DNA of 64,000 bases, taken from the NCBI GenBank assembly GCA_019636195.1, contig JAHBYA010000009.1, forward strand, positions 62,001 through 126,000. Reading direction: 5' to 3'. Positions 26,802 to 35,164 of this stretch are shown here, in pieces. Every line of letters begins with the position of its first letter. Within the stretch, counting starts at the first letter, position 1. Position numbers and translations under genes: made by a program. The notes under the pieces were generated by a model. The model ran no database searches, was not told the DNA's origin, and saw nothing but the letters and a program-made list of their open reading frames with translations. The stretch is from Planctomycetota bacterium. Lineage in GTDB: Bacteria; Planctomycetota; UBA8742; UBA2392.

Positions 26802-29120
26802 ATGGCGACTGAAGGACGCAAACCAAGCTCTCCCCTGCGCGACGCACTGCGCCTGTTTTTCCGCAACAAGCCGGCGGTGCTGGCGGCGATCGCGATTCTG
26901 GCGCTCGCGGTCGTGGCTGTGACCGGCGAATTGTTTACCGGCAAAAAGCCTTCGCCCGAAGAAATTGCAATCATCGAAGAAAACCAGTACGTCGGCGACA
27001 AAGTTGAGATCAAGCGCAATCCACGCGCCGTCAGTGACCCCCTTGAGACCGTGCTGGATGAAAAGTTGCTGCCGCCCTTCAGCCGCGGCGGTGAAACCGG
27101 ACAGTTTTACCTGCTGGGGACGGACCACCTTGGCCGCAATGTTGTGTCGCGGCTCTGGGCCGGCAGCACGATCAGCCTGACAATCGGTTTTCTGGCAGTC
27201 GGCATCATGGCCCTGCTGGGCATCAGCCTTGGCGGCATCGCGGGCTTCTGGGGACGCGAACGCATCCAGTTGCCGTTCTTTGCCATGCTTCTGTTCACGC
27301 TGGGCGGGGCAATCGCGTACGGCGCCGAGTTTGAAGGACTGGCTGTGCTGTTCATTGTGCTGGCGGCCCTGGCGTTTCTGTTTCAACTTGCGATTGCGGC
27401 AATCGGCCGGCGCTTCCGCGCGCTGATCGTGTTTGGCACGGCCTTGTTCATCTTTCTGGCGATTAACGGTTACAACTACTACATCGAGCACACCGACCCG
27501 AATGGCCGGGCAATGCAGCAGGCACGGACGATCCAGGGCCTTGCCCGCGAGACACTGCTGTCTACCCGCGACTTCGGCGTCGCGGTCAAGGACATCGACG
27601 ACAATGTGGAAGGCGCGCGCAGCCAGTCGTGGCGCATCGGTCGGCAAGCTGAAATCGAAATCCTGTACTCGCGGCTTGAACTTGAAGAGGCGCGCTACAA
27701 CCTGATTGACCACGAATCCAGGATCGAGTTGCTGGAGCGCACCATCGCCGAGCGCAAGATCCGCGCCGAGCACATGGACCGCATCGACCGCCCCGTCCGC
27801 GCTGAAACCGAACGCAAGCTGCTGCAGGCTGAGGAAACCACGCTCAAGGACCTGCAGGGAAAGTCCGAGGCTTTCAAGGAAGCGCTCGAGATCGCCGAGA
27901 AGAAAGCCGCCGTTCAGGAGTCACGCCTAGCGCTGGCGCGCCACGAGTCGGCGATCGCCAAGGCTCAAGAAGGCGGGTCAAACACAAGCCAACTCACGGA
28001 TGATCTGCCGAAACACCAGTGGCCGGTGCTGGTTGCCCTGCGCGAGCTTAAGCTTAAGCAGGCTGAGGTTGCTGTTGCCGCACGCAAGCGCGAGATCACG
28101 GCGCTTGAAGAAGCAATCACCGAGCTTGAGTCCAAGCCGGAGACAAAACCGGCTACCCTGGAAGCCCAGCGCGCAAAGCTGACGGATCTGCGCGGCGAAA
28201 GCCTGACCAGGCTGGAAGAGGCCGTCACGGACGCTGGGGCGGCGACAGAAAAGGCAAGAAAGAGTGAAGGTGCGCTCGACAATGACCAAACCGTTGAGCT
28301 TGGCAAACTCACGCTTCAGAAATCCTCTGAGCTGCTGGACCGCCGCGCCATCATGCGACAGGACTTTCTCGACAAGTACCGGGCCGAAGCGGACAACAGG
28401 TTTTCCAAGGACCTTATCGGCGCCAAGCTGCTGTCTTCACATTGGCGCTATCCGGTGTATCGCATCACCCGTCACTTCATTACCGCTACGATCCTGTGGC
28501 TTGGCCTGATCGTCTCGATCCTGCTGGTGGCGGGGAATGCCCAAGGTGCGATTCAGGACATCAAGGGCCCGTTGCAGAAGATATTCCTGCCGACCATGAC
28601 GGTAGATGACCTGGTCATGCGCTTCACCGAGATCATGATCACCATCCCGACGCTCTTCCTGATCCTCGCCGTGTTGGCATTGTTTGAGCGCGACGTGTAC
28701 ATCGTAATGGCGGTGATCGGCTTGACCGGCTGGATGGGCATGACGCGATTCGTGCGCGCCGAAATCCTGTCGCTGCGCGAGCAGGACTTCATCCAGGCGG
28801 CGCGCGCGCTGGGCGTAAGCGACTTCCGCATCATGTGGCGCCACCTGGTGCCCAACGCCATCAGCCCCGTTCTCGTTGCCGCCACAATCGGCGTCGCCGG
28901 CGCCGTGCTGGCGGAAAGCACGCTCAGTTTCCTTGGCATCGGCGCCGCCGCCGACCAGCCGACTTGGGGCCAAATTCTGAACGACGGTCGCGCGTACATG
29001 ACCGACGCCTGGTGGCTGATGGTGATTCCGGGCTTTGCCATCCTGATCACGGTGCTGTCGTTCAACCTGCTGGGTGAAGGACTGCGCGAGGCCTTTAACC
29101 CCAAGCTGCGCGGCCGCTAA
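26802..29120 (+). CDS. ABC transporter permease, DppC/OppC type, with a large coiled-coil insertion
   Basis: The 772-residue protein is more than twice the usual 280-320. The canonical N-terminal part ends with LLGTDHLGRNVVSRLWAG and a helix ending GISLGGIAGFWG near residue 150. The canonical C-terminal part starts near residue 605 with DDLVMRFTEIMITIPTLFLIL and carries the EAA loop (AARALGVSDFRIMWRHLVPNA). Between them are about three extra membrane helices (155-225), a long charged coiled coil (about 240-545) and one more helix. The insertion falls in the first periplasmic-side or cytoplasmic loop, depending on topology. No ATPase gene follows. Confidence 0.92.
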   Translation: MATEGRKPSSPLRDALRLFFRNKPAVLAAIAILALAVVAVTGELFTGKKPSPEEIAIIEENQYVGDKVEIKRNPRAVSDPLETVLDEKLLPPFSRGGETGQFYLLGTDHLGRNVVSRLWAGSTISLTIGFLAVGIMALLGISLGGIAGFWGRERIQLPFFAMLLFTLGGAIAYGAEFEGLAVLFIVLAALAFLFQLAIAAIGRRFRALIVFGTALFIFLAINGYNYYIEHTDPNGRAMQQARTIQGLARETLLSTRDFGVAVKDIDDNVEGARSQSWRIGRQAEIEILYSRLELEEARYNLIDHESRIELLERTIAERKIRAEHMDRIDRPVRAETERKLLQAEETTLKDLQGKSEAFKEALEIAEKKAAVQESRLALARHESAIAKAQEGGSNTSQLTDDLPKHQWPVLVALRELKLKQAEVAVAARKREITALEEAITELESKPETKPATLEAQRAKLTDLRGESLTRLEEAVTDAGAATEKARKSEGALDNDQTVELGKLTLQKSSELLDRRAIMRQDFLDKYRAEADNRFSKDLIGAKLLSSHWRYPVYRITRHFITATILWLGLIVSILLVAGNAQGAIQDIKGPLQKIFLPTMTVDDLVMRFTEIMITIPTLFLILAVLALFERDVYIVMAVIGLTGWMGMTRFVRAEILSLREQDFIQAARALGVSDFRIMWRHLVPNAISPVLVAATIGVAGAVLAESTLSFLGIGAAADQPTWGQILNDGRAYMTDAWWLMVIPGFAILITVLSFNLLGEGLREAFNPKLRGR

Positions 29121-29233
29121 CTTCAGGTCCCGCGTCCCGAGTGCCGAGTCCGGGGGCTGCCGGTTGACTCACGTGCTATGCTGCGACTCGGCAGTTGACA
29201 CGCCCCGCGGCTCACGGGACTCTGGACAGCCTT

Positions 29234-30589
29234 ATGCGCATCCTTCTGGCAGATGATGAACGCGGCATACGGCTCACGCTGGCCGAAGACCTTGAAGACG
29301 CCGGCCACGAGGTCGTCGCCGTTGAAGACGGCGAGCAAGCCATCCGCGAGCTCAAGAAGGCCCGCTTTGACTGCCTGATTACCGACCTGGTGATGCCGAA
29401 AGTGGACGGCATCAGCCTGCTGCGCTTTGCCCGCGAGCAGGTGCCCGACGTCATCGCCATCATGATTACCGGCAACGCCACCGTTGACCGCGCCATGGAG
29501 GCTGTGCGCCTTGGCGCCAAGGACGTGATTGAAAAGCCATTCAACAACGAGCGCGTCGTGCTGCTCGTGACCAACTACGGCGAAGGCCAGAACACCGGGC
29601 GCAAGTACGAGCAACTGGTCAAGGAAGTCACCAGCGAATTCAAAATCGAGCAGATGGTGGGCAACAGCCCCCAGATGAAAAAGCTGTACGACGACATCCG
29701 CACCGTGGCCGAAAGCGACTTTTCGGTGCTGGTACAGGGCGAAAACGGCACCGGCAAAGAAGTCATCGCCACCGTGCTGCACCAGTACAGCGCCCGCGTG
29801 AAAGGCCCGCTGATCAAGGTCGCCTGCCACGTAAGCAACACCAACCTGCTGGAAGACGAACTGTTCGGCCACGAGCCCGGCGCCTACACCGGCGCGACAT
29901 CAAGGCGCATCGGCCGCTTTGAACAAGCCGACGGCGGCACGATTTACCTGGACGACATCGACGACATGCCCATCGACACACAGGCCAAGCTGCTGCGCGT
30001 GCTGCAAGAGCGCGAGATTGAACGCCTGGGCGGCGACAAGCCGGTCAAGGTCAACATTCGCGTGATCGCCAGCACCAAGGTGGACTTGCTCAAGAAAGTG
30101 GAAGAAGGCGAGTTTCGGCGCGACCTGTACCACCGCCTGAACGTGATCGACCTGAACGTGCCGCCGCTGCGGCAGCGCGAAGGCGACATCCCCGTGCTGG
30201 TGGAACACTTCATCAAGCGCTACTGCCCCGAAAAGGAACTCAAGGTGGACCCCGAAGCCATGGCCGCACTGGTGGCCTACCCGTGGCCGGGCAACGTGCG
30301 CGAGTTGCAGCACAGCGTGCAGCGGGCCATCGCGTTCGGTAAGGCGGGCGGCGTGCTGAAAAAAGAGCACTTCCTGCGCGACTACACAGCCGAGCTGCCC
30401 CAGGGCACCGAAACACCGGGCGACGACCGCCGCCAGCTCAAAGACGTGGTTGCCGCCGCCGAGAAGGCGCACATCAAGAACGTGCTCAAGCTGACCGAGG
30501 GCAAGATTGAAGAAGCCGCGGCCATCCTCGGCATCAGCCGCAAGAACCTGTGGGAAAAGCGCAAGCAGTACGGCCTGCTGGATGAGTGA
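29234..30589 (+). CDS. NtrC-family sigma-54 response regulator
   Basis: From the ATG at 29234 the protein has 451 residues: a receiver domain (1-120, phospho-acceptor Asp in CLITDLVMP), an AAA+ core (about 140-375) and a Fis-type helix-turn-helix (about 405-448). Walker A is GENGTGKE, and the sigma-54 contact loop reads GAYTGAT, a conservative version of GAFTGA. The FYLDDIDDMP Walker B-like segment is intact. No sensor kinase lies beside it. It heads a run of same-strand genes with ccmB starting just after its stop, so it may act on cytochrome c maturation, although that is inference from position. Confidence 0.92.
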   Translation: MRILLADDERGIRLTLAEDLEDAGHEVVAVEDGEQAIRELKKARFDCLITDLVMPKVDGISLLRFAREQVPDVIAIMITGNATVDRAMEAVRLGAKDVIEKPFNNERVVLLVTNYGEGQNTGRKYEQLVKEVTSEFKIEQMVGNSPQMKKLYDDIRTVAESDFSVLVQGENGTGKEVIATVLHQYSARVKGPLIKVACHVSNTNLLEDELFGHEPGAYTGATSRRIGRFEQADGGTIYLDDIDDMPIDTQAKLLRVLQEREIERLGGDKPVKVNIRVIASTKVDLLKKVEEGEFRRDLYHRLNVIDLNVPPLRQREGDIPVLVEHFIKRYCPEKELKVDPEAMAALVAYPWPGNVRELQHSVQRAIAFGKAGGVLKKEHFLRDYTAELPQGTETPGDDRRQLKDVVAAAEKAHIKNVLKLTEGKIEEAAAILGISRKNLWEKRKQYGLLDE

Positions 30590-30594
30590 ACGGC

Positions 30595-31293
30595 ATGAGC
30601 GACACCGCCCGCCCAGCCTCCCTGCCCGCTTTTGCCGCGCTGCTTGGGCGCGAGTTCAGGGTTGAGCTTCGCACCAAGTCGCTCATCACCAGCATGGGTC
30701 TGTTTGCCGCCTTGTGCGTGGTGATTTTCGGCCTTGGGGTGAAAGGGCTGATGCTGGACGACACCTTTCGGCGCTTTGTGCTGGCGGCGCTGTGGGTGTG
30801 CAGCTGGTTTGCCGCCGTCGTCGGCTTGAACCGCGCGGCCTCGGCCGACCGCAACAAGGGTTTTTTCAGCGCGCTTATGCTGATACCGCACGACCCCGCG
30901 CTGGTGTACGCCGTGCGGCTGGTCGCGGCCATGCTGTGGCTGGTTCTGACGCAGGCGCTGATGATCGTGTTGGCTGTGCCGATGCTGCGCTTTGACTTCT
31001 TTGACCAGCCGCTGATGCTTGGGGTATTGGTCATGTCCGACCTTGGCGTGCTGGCGCCGGGGGTGCTGCTGGCCAGCGCCACGGGTCGCGCGCGCGGTGG
31101 CGAGGCTTTGCTCACAATCGCGCTGTTGCCGGTGACCGTGCCAGTGTTTCTGGGCGCGACTGGCGCGACCGAAGCCATGCACACCGGCACCGGCAGCGCG
31201 GAAGCCATGCCCTTTGTGTTGTTGCTGGCGGTGTGCGACGCTATGTTTCTGGCGATCGGCCTGCTGCTGTTCGGCAAGCTGAACGAAGGCTGA
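30595..31293 (+). CDS. ccmB: Heme exporter protein B
   Basis: The 232-residue protein has about six membrane segments and CcmB hallmarks: LLGREFRVELRTKSLITSM at the N-terminus and FSALMLIPHDPALVYAVRL in the middle. CcmB is the permease of the CcmAB(CD) complex that releases holo-CcmE during cytochrome c maturation. I took the ATG at 30595; a GTG at 30586 overlaps the regulator stop. ccmA is absent from this stretch. The fused c-type hemes in the cytochrome b protein at 19.9-21.7 kb are a plausible customer. Confidence 0.88.
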   Translation: MSDTARPASLPAFAALLGREFRVELRTKSLITSMGLFAALCVVIFGLGVKGLMLDDTFRRFVLAALWVCSWFAAVVGLNRAASADRNKGFFSALMLIPHDPALVYAVRLVAAMLWLVLTQALMIVLAVPMLRFDFFDQPLMLGVLVMSDLGVLAPGVLLASATGRARGGEALLTIALLPVTVPVFLGATGATEAMHTGTGSAEAMPFVLLLAVCDAMFLAIGLLLFGKLNEG

Positions 31294-31317
31294 TGCAGTT
31301 CCAAGCCAAGGCCGTAA

Positions 31318-32058
31318 ATGTCCGCCAAGCCCGCACAGTCGCCCCTTGTCACGCTTGCCCTTGCAGGCGCGGGTTTGATTGGCGCGCTGGTGACGCTGTA
31401 CCTTTCATACTTTTACACGCCGGTGCAGGTCTCGCGGGGCACGCTGTGGGTCGTCACGCCGGACGGCGGCAACACCATCAATCTGTACGAGAGCTACCGC
31501 ATCTTCTTCGTCCACCTGCCGGCCGCCTACGCCACTGCCGTGTGCAGTACTCTGGCGGCCATCGGCGGCGCGGCCTGGCTGTTGACGCGCAAAGAACAGT
31601 GGCAGGCGATCATCGTTAGCTGTTGCGAAGTCGGGCTTGCGGTCGGGGCCATCGTGCTGCTGACCGGCACCTTCTGGGCCGACTACGCCTGGGGCAGCGG
31701 GCGCATTGGCAGCGGCTGGAACTGGGAGCCCCGCCTCACCACCATGCTGATCCTGTGGTTCGCGTTTGCAGCGCTGCTGGTGCTGCGCAGGGCCATCGAC
31801 GGAGAAAAGGCCCGCGAGATGATGACAGCGGTTTACGGCATCCTTATCGGGCCGCTGTACCCGCTGGTTAGCAAAGCCGTTGAGATCGGCCAGACCAGCC
31901 ACCCGCGCAACTTCAGTGACTTGCTCAGCGCCCCCGAGATCGCGACCACCAAGCATGCGGCGACGGTGGGCATCATGCTGGCGCTGGCAAGCCTGATCGC
32001 GCTGAGGTATTGCTGGAACCGGCTGGGCCAGCGCATCGCACAAGAGAGGGCGGCGTGA
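31318..32058 (+). CDS. ccmC: Heme exporter protein C / cytochrome c assembly protein
   Basis: The 246-residue protein has six membrane segments and the heme-handling tryptophan-rich motif between helices 3 and 4, GSGWNWEPRLTTMLILW (about residues 133-149); the usual WxWD reads WNWE. Conserved His residues flank it (VHLPAAY and GQTSHPRNF). CcmC loads heme onto CcmE. It lies 24 nt after ccmB, and its stop overlaps the next GTG. Confidence 0.9.
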   Translation: MSAKPAQSPLVTLALAGAGLIGALVTLYLSYFYTPVQVSRGTLWVVTPDGGNTINLYESYRIFFVHLPAAYATAVCSTLAAIGGAAWLLTRKEQWQAIIVSCCEVGLAVGAIVLLTGTFWADYAWGSGRIGSGWNWEPRLTTMLILWFAFAALLVLRRAIDGEKAREMMTAVYGILIGPLYPLVSKAVEIGQTSHPRNFSDLLSAPEIATTKHAATVGIMLALASLIALRYCWNRLGQRIAQERAA

Positions 32059-32423
32059 AGACAGGTCTCCGGGTCAAGGTTGCGTGCGTGGCGCTGGCGG
32101 CGTGCGTGCTGCTGCTTGCCTGCGCGCCCGCGCTGGCGGACAGCCGCGACGAGTGGTCCAGGCCGGTGTCCGAAGCGCAACCGGCGGCCAATACGCCAGC
32201 CAATGAAAGCGAACTGCGCAAGCAACTGGAAGCCGAGTACCGCGTCGAGCTTGAGAAACGTCTTGAGCAGGAACGCAGCAGCTACAGCGCCAGCCTAACC
32301 AGCCTGTGGATCGCCAACAGCGCGGTCTGGGCGATACTTCTGCTGTTCGTGATCATGCAGGCCTTGAGTGCCCGTAAAAAGTCCGCCGAGCTGGACCGAA
32401 TCAAGCAGCAGCGCGGCAATTGA
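32055..32423 (+). CDS. Small secreted/membrane protein in the ccm cluster, possibly CcmD-like
   Basis: I chose the GTG at 32055, which overlaps the ccmC stop (GTGA) and has GAGAGGG 5 nt upstream. The 122-residue product has a signal peptide (about residues 6-27), a charged helix (about 50-78, ELRKQLEAEYRVELEKRLEQE) and a membrane segment (about 85-105) followed by a basic tail. Its position after ccmC and its single C-terminal helix recall CcmD, but it is longer and the sequence is not diagnostic. Confidence 0.7.
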   Translation: MKTGLRVKVACVALAACVLLLACAPALADSRDEWSRPVSEAQPAANTPANESELRKQLEAEYRVELEKRLEQERSSYSASLTSLWIANSAVWAILLLFVIMQALSARKKSAELDRIKQQRGN

Positions 32424-32427
32424 AACC

Positions 32428-33294
32428 ATGCCCGAGCCCCTGTTTGACGAAGCCGCCATGGCGCGCATCCGCAACCTGCGGCTGAACGCACAGCGCGTGC
32501 AGCGCGGCGGTGCGCGCGGCGAGCGGCTTTCGCGGCAATTCGGCGCCGGGCAGGAGTTCGGCGCGCACCGCCAGTACGTGCAGGGCGACGACCTGCGCCG
32601 CGTTGACTGGAATGTTTACGGCCGCCTTGACCAGTTGTTCGTGAAACTGTTTGAGCTTCCCGGCCAGCTTCGGGTCCTGCTGGTCGCCGACGACGCGCCC
32701 ACCATGGACTTCGGGGCACACAGCAAGTGGCTGGCCGCGCGCCGCGCGCTGGCGGCAGTCGGCCTGGTCGCGCTGCACGGGGCCGAGCGCGTGCTCGCTT
32801 GTCGCCTGTCGGACAGCAAAGCCGAAGTGTTCGACGGCACCGGCGAGTCCCGCCTGTTGGACTATTTCGGCGCGCTGGCCACGCGCGGCGCGGGCGCCGT
32901 TGCAGCGCCGGCGCGCAGCCTGTTTGAAACCCGCGGCCGCGACAGCGTGCTGGTGCTCGCAAGCGACTTTCAGCAGCGCGAGCCCGCGTTGCAGCTTTTG
33001 TCCGACGCGCGCCGGGCAGGCGCACGGGCAATCGCCGTGTGCGTACATGCCGCCGAGGAATTGAACCCGCGGCTTGACGGCTTCACGCGCCTGCAACCGG
33101 TGGCTGCGCATGACCTTAAACTGCGCGTCGATGAGCGCGTGCTGGCTGCCTACAAGGAGGAGCTCGCGCATTGGCGCGAAGGCACCCGCCGGGCCGTGCA
33201 TGGGCTGGGCGCAGCACTGATTGAGCTGGACAGCGCGGACCCGATAGAGCCCCTGATTGTCGATCTCGTCCGCGCCGGCGTGGTCAAGGCGTAG
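32428..33294 (+). CDS. DUF58-family protein
   Basis: From the ATG at 32428 the protein has 288 residues. The family signature FGAHRQYVQGDDLRRVDWNVYGRLDQLFVKLFE is at about residues 40-72 (given here in parts: RQYVQGDDLRRVDW and LFVKLFE). DUF58 proteins usually sit with MoxR ATPases and vWA membrane proteins in BatA/aerotolerance-type operons, where they act as vWA-like partners. Here the vWA gene follows after 31 nt, but no MoxR gene is adjacent. It starts 4 nt after the previous stop. Confidence 0.88.
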   Translation: MPEPLFDEAAMARIRNLRLNAQRVQRGGARGERLSRQFGAGQEFGAHRQYVQGDDLRRVDWNVYGRLDQLFVKLFELPGQLRVLLVADDAPTMDFGAHSKWLAARRALAAVGLVALHGAERVLACRLSDSKAEVFDGTGESRLLDYFGALATRGAGAVAAPARSLFETRGRDSVLVLASDFQQREPALQLLSDARRAGARAIAVCVHAAEELNPRLDGFTRLQPVAAHDLKLRVDERVLAAYKEELAHWREGTRRAVHGLGAALIELDSADPIEPLIVDLVRAGVVKA

Positions 33295-33313
33295 TGCACC
33301 CGTGCCACGCTGC

Positions 33314-33319
33314 TAATCT
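33314..33319 (+). promoter_or_regulatory. Leaderless-type -10 box of the vWA gene
   Basis: TAATCT is followed by 6 nt and then the ATG at 33326. There is no Shine-Dalgarno sequence. Confidence 0.5.
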
Positions 33320-33325
33320 GGCCCC

Positions 33326-35161
33326 ATGCTTGAGTTTGCTCAGGCCCACTATCTTTGGCTGTTGCTGCTGCTGGTCGCGTTTTATGTCGGCTGGCTGCTG
33401 GCGCGGCGCTATCGCAAGCGCCGCGTGACCCATGCCGCGCTTTGGCAGCGCGTGGCGGCGCGCGTCGTGCCGCCCGCCTGGAAGCGCCTGCTGCGCACCA
33501 TCCTGACGCTGCTGGTCGCGACCACCATGCTGGCGTGCGTTGCGCTGTACGCCGCGGGCCTGCAACGCTCGCCCGACGAGCAGCCTGCGCCGCTGGTACT
33601 GGTGATCATGCAGGACAACACTGTCAGCATGCGGGGCGCCGACCGCCGCGTGCAAGCCAACAAACGTGCCCGGGCGCTGCTTGCCGCATTGGGCGAGGAT
33701 GACCGTGCTTTACTTGCGCACTTCAAGTTCGGGCAGCCGCTGCTGGGGCAATGGCTGCAAACGGGCGCCGACCCCGGCCCGCCGCCGCCCACCGACTTTG
33801 CGCGGCCTGACCTGCGCGCCCTGCGCGCGGCCCTTGAGTCGCTGCCGCCGCCGCCCAACATGCCCGCGCGCCCGGCGCCCAGGCGAATGCTGGTGTGGCT
33901 TGGTGATGGCGACCCCGCATTGCCACCGATGCAGGGCGTGCAGGTGGTCGCGGAAAGCTTCGGCGCGGCCGCGCGCAACGATGCGGTGATACGCGCGCGC
34001 TACACGCCGCCCGCGCGCGGCGAAAGCCAGGGCGGCATCGTGGAGGCCGAGCTGCTGAGCGGCAAAGATCCCATCATTGCCTGCAACGGCAAGCGTCTTG
34101 AGGGTCGTCGCGTGGAGTTGCCGCCGATCCTGGACAGCGACGAAGTGACCATCACCGTGCGTGAGCCCGATGCGCTGACTGACGACGACGCGATTTCCTT
34201 TCGCGTTCCCCGCAGCGGCATCCGCACAGTTGCCTTGTGCCATCCTGCAAGCGACGGCGAGGCCAACCCGTTCCTCAAGACCCTGATCGAAACGCTGTTG
34301 CCCGGCCGTGAGGTCACCACGGTGGCTGTACCCGCAGCCGCGCCGATCAAGGCCGACCTGCTGGTCGCCGACCGCGCGCTGCCGCAGTCGTTTGACGCTC
34401 GCGCCTTGCTGCTGTTCGGGGTCGCCCTGCCCGGCGACTCCATCGGCCCGCCGGTCCGCGCCGAGCCCAACCTGCGCGCACCCGTGGAGCGCACCGACGT
34501 TGGCTTTGAAGTGCCCGACCTGTCCCTGGTGCACGCTCGCGAGGCCGTACCGTTGACCCAGACCGGCCTCGCGCCGCTGGTGCGCCACATTGAAGGAGCA
34601 GTGCTCGTCGCAGCATCACGCGAGCCCAGGCCCACGCTTTACTGCGGCTTTGTGCCGCACCAAAGCACGCTGCTGGAAGACCCCGCAGGCCGCCTGTTGT
34701 TGCTGCGTTTCACAGACATGGTGCAGGCACCCGCCGTGCCGCGCGTGGCGCCGCTGTTGCCGGCCGGCAAGCCCGTGACGCTGCGCGCGACGCGCAACGT
34801 GAAAGACACACTGTCCGTTGCGCCCCATGACAGGCACCTGTGGCAGGACAGCTACCGCGGACCGGCGGTGCACTTGGTTCACGGGCCAGACGGCAGCGTT
34901 GACTGGCAAGTCCCGGACCAGCCGGGCCAATGGCTGCTGAAGCACGGCGACGTCGGCGTCGACATGCCGTCACTTGTGTGGTTCGACCCGGTTGAACAGG
35001 CGCTGCCCTTTGCGCCCGCGGGCGGCGACGCGATGGCGGCAATTCTGCCGCCCGCGCGACAGAGCAACTGGCGCGACCTGCTGCCCGCGTTGCTGCTGTG
35101 GCTCGCGCTTGGCCTGCTGGTGCTTGAGTGGTGCCTGTGGCTGGCAGGTGTGCTCGAGTAG
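33326..35161 (+). CDS. BatA-like membrane protein with a vWA domain
   Basis: The 611-residue protein begins with a BatA-type N-terminus: a short helix (about residues 8-25), a basic loop and a second helix (about 52-74). A vWA domain follows (about 88-230), whose MIDAS reads QDNTVSM, a DxTxS variant. A beta-rich middle follows, then a C-terminal membrane helix (about 585-605). The plan matches the vWA membrane proteins that accompany DUF58 and MoxR. Its stop is only 3 nt from the convergent kinase stop. The cellular role is unknown. Confidence 0.82.
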   Translation: MLEFAQAHYLWLLLLLVAFYVGWLLARRYRKRRVTHAALWQRVAARVVPPAWKRLLRTILTLLVATTMLACVALYAAGLQRSPDEQPAPLVLVIMQDNTVSMRGADRRVQANKRARALLAALGEDDRALLAHFKFGQPLLGQWLQTGADPGPPPPTDFARPDLRALRAALESLPPPPNMPARPAPRRMLVWLGDGDPALPPMQGVQVVAESFGAAARNDAVIRARYTPPARGESQGGIVEAELLSGKDPIIACNGKRLEGRRVELPPILDSDEVTITVREPDALTDDDAISFRVPRSGIRTVALCHPASDGEANPFLKTLIETLLPGREVTTVAVPAAAPIKADLLVADRALPQSFDARALLLFGVALPGDSIGPPVRAEPNLRAPVERTDVGFEVPDLSLVHAREAVPLTQTGLAPLVRHIEGAVLVAASREPRPTLYCGFVPHQSTLLEDPAGRLLLLRFTDMVQAPAVPRVAPLLPAGKPVTLRATRNVKDTLSVAPHDRHLWQDSYRGPAVHLVHGPDGSVDWQVPDQPGQWLLKHGDVGVDMPSLVWFDPVEQALPFAPAGGDAMAAILPPARQSNWRDLLPALLLWLALGLLVLEWCLWLAGVLE

Positions 35162-35164
35162 CCG

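Noticed and set aside
25797..27773. Long open frame on the minus strand opposite the two permease genes
   Set aside because: The plus strand encodes clear OppB/OppC proteins; the minus translation has no membrane or catalytic pattern.
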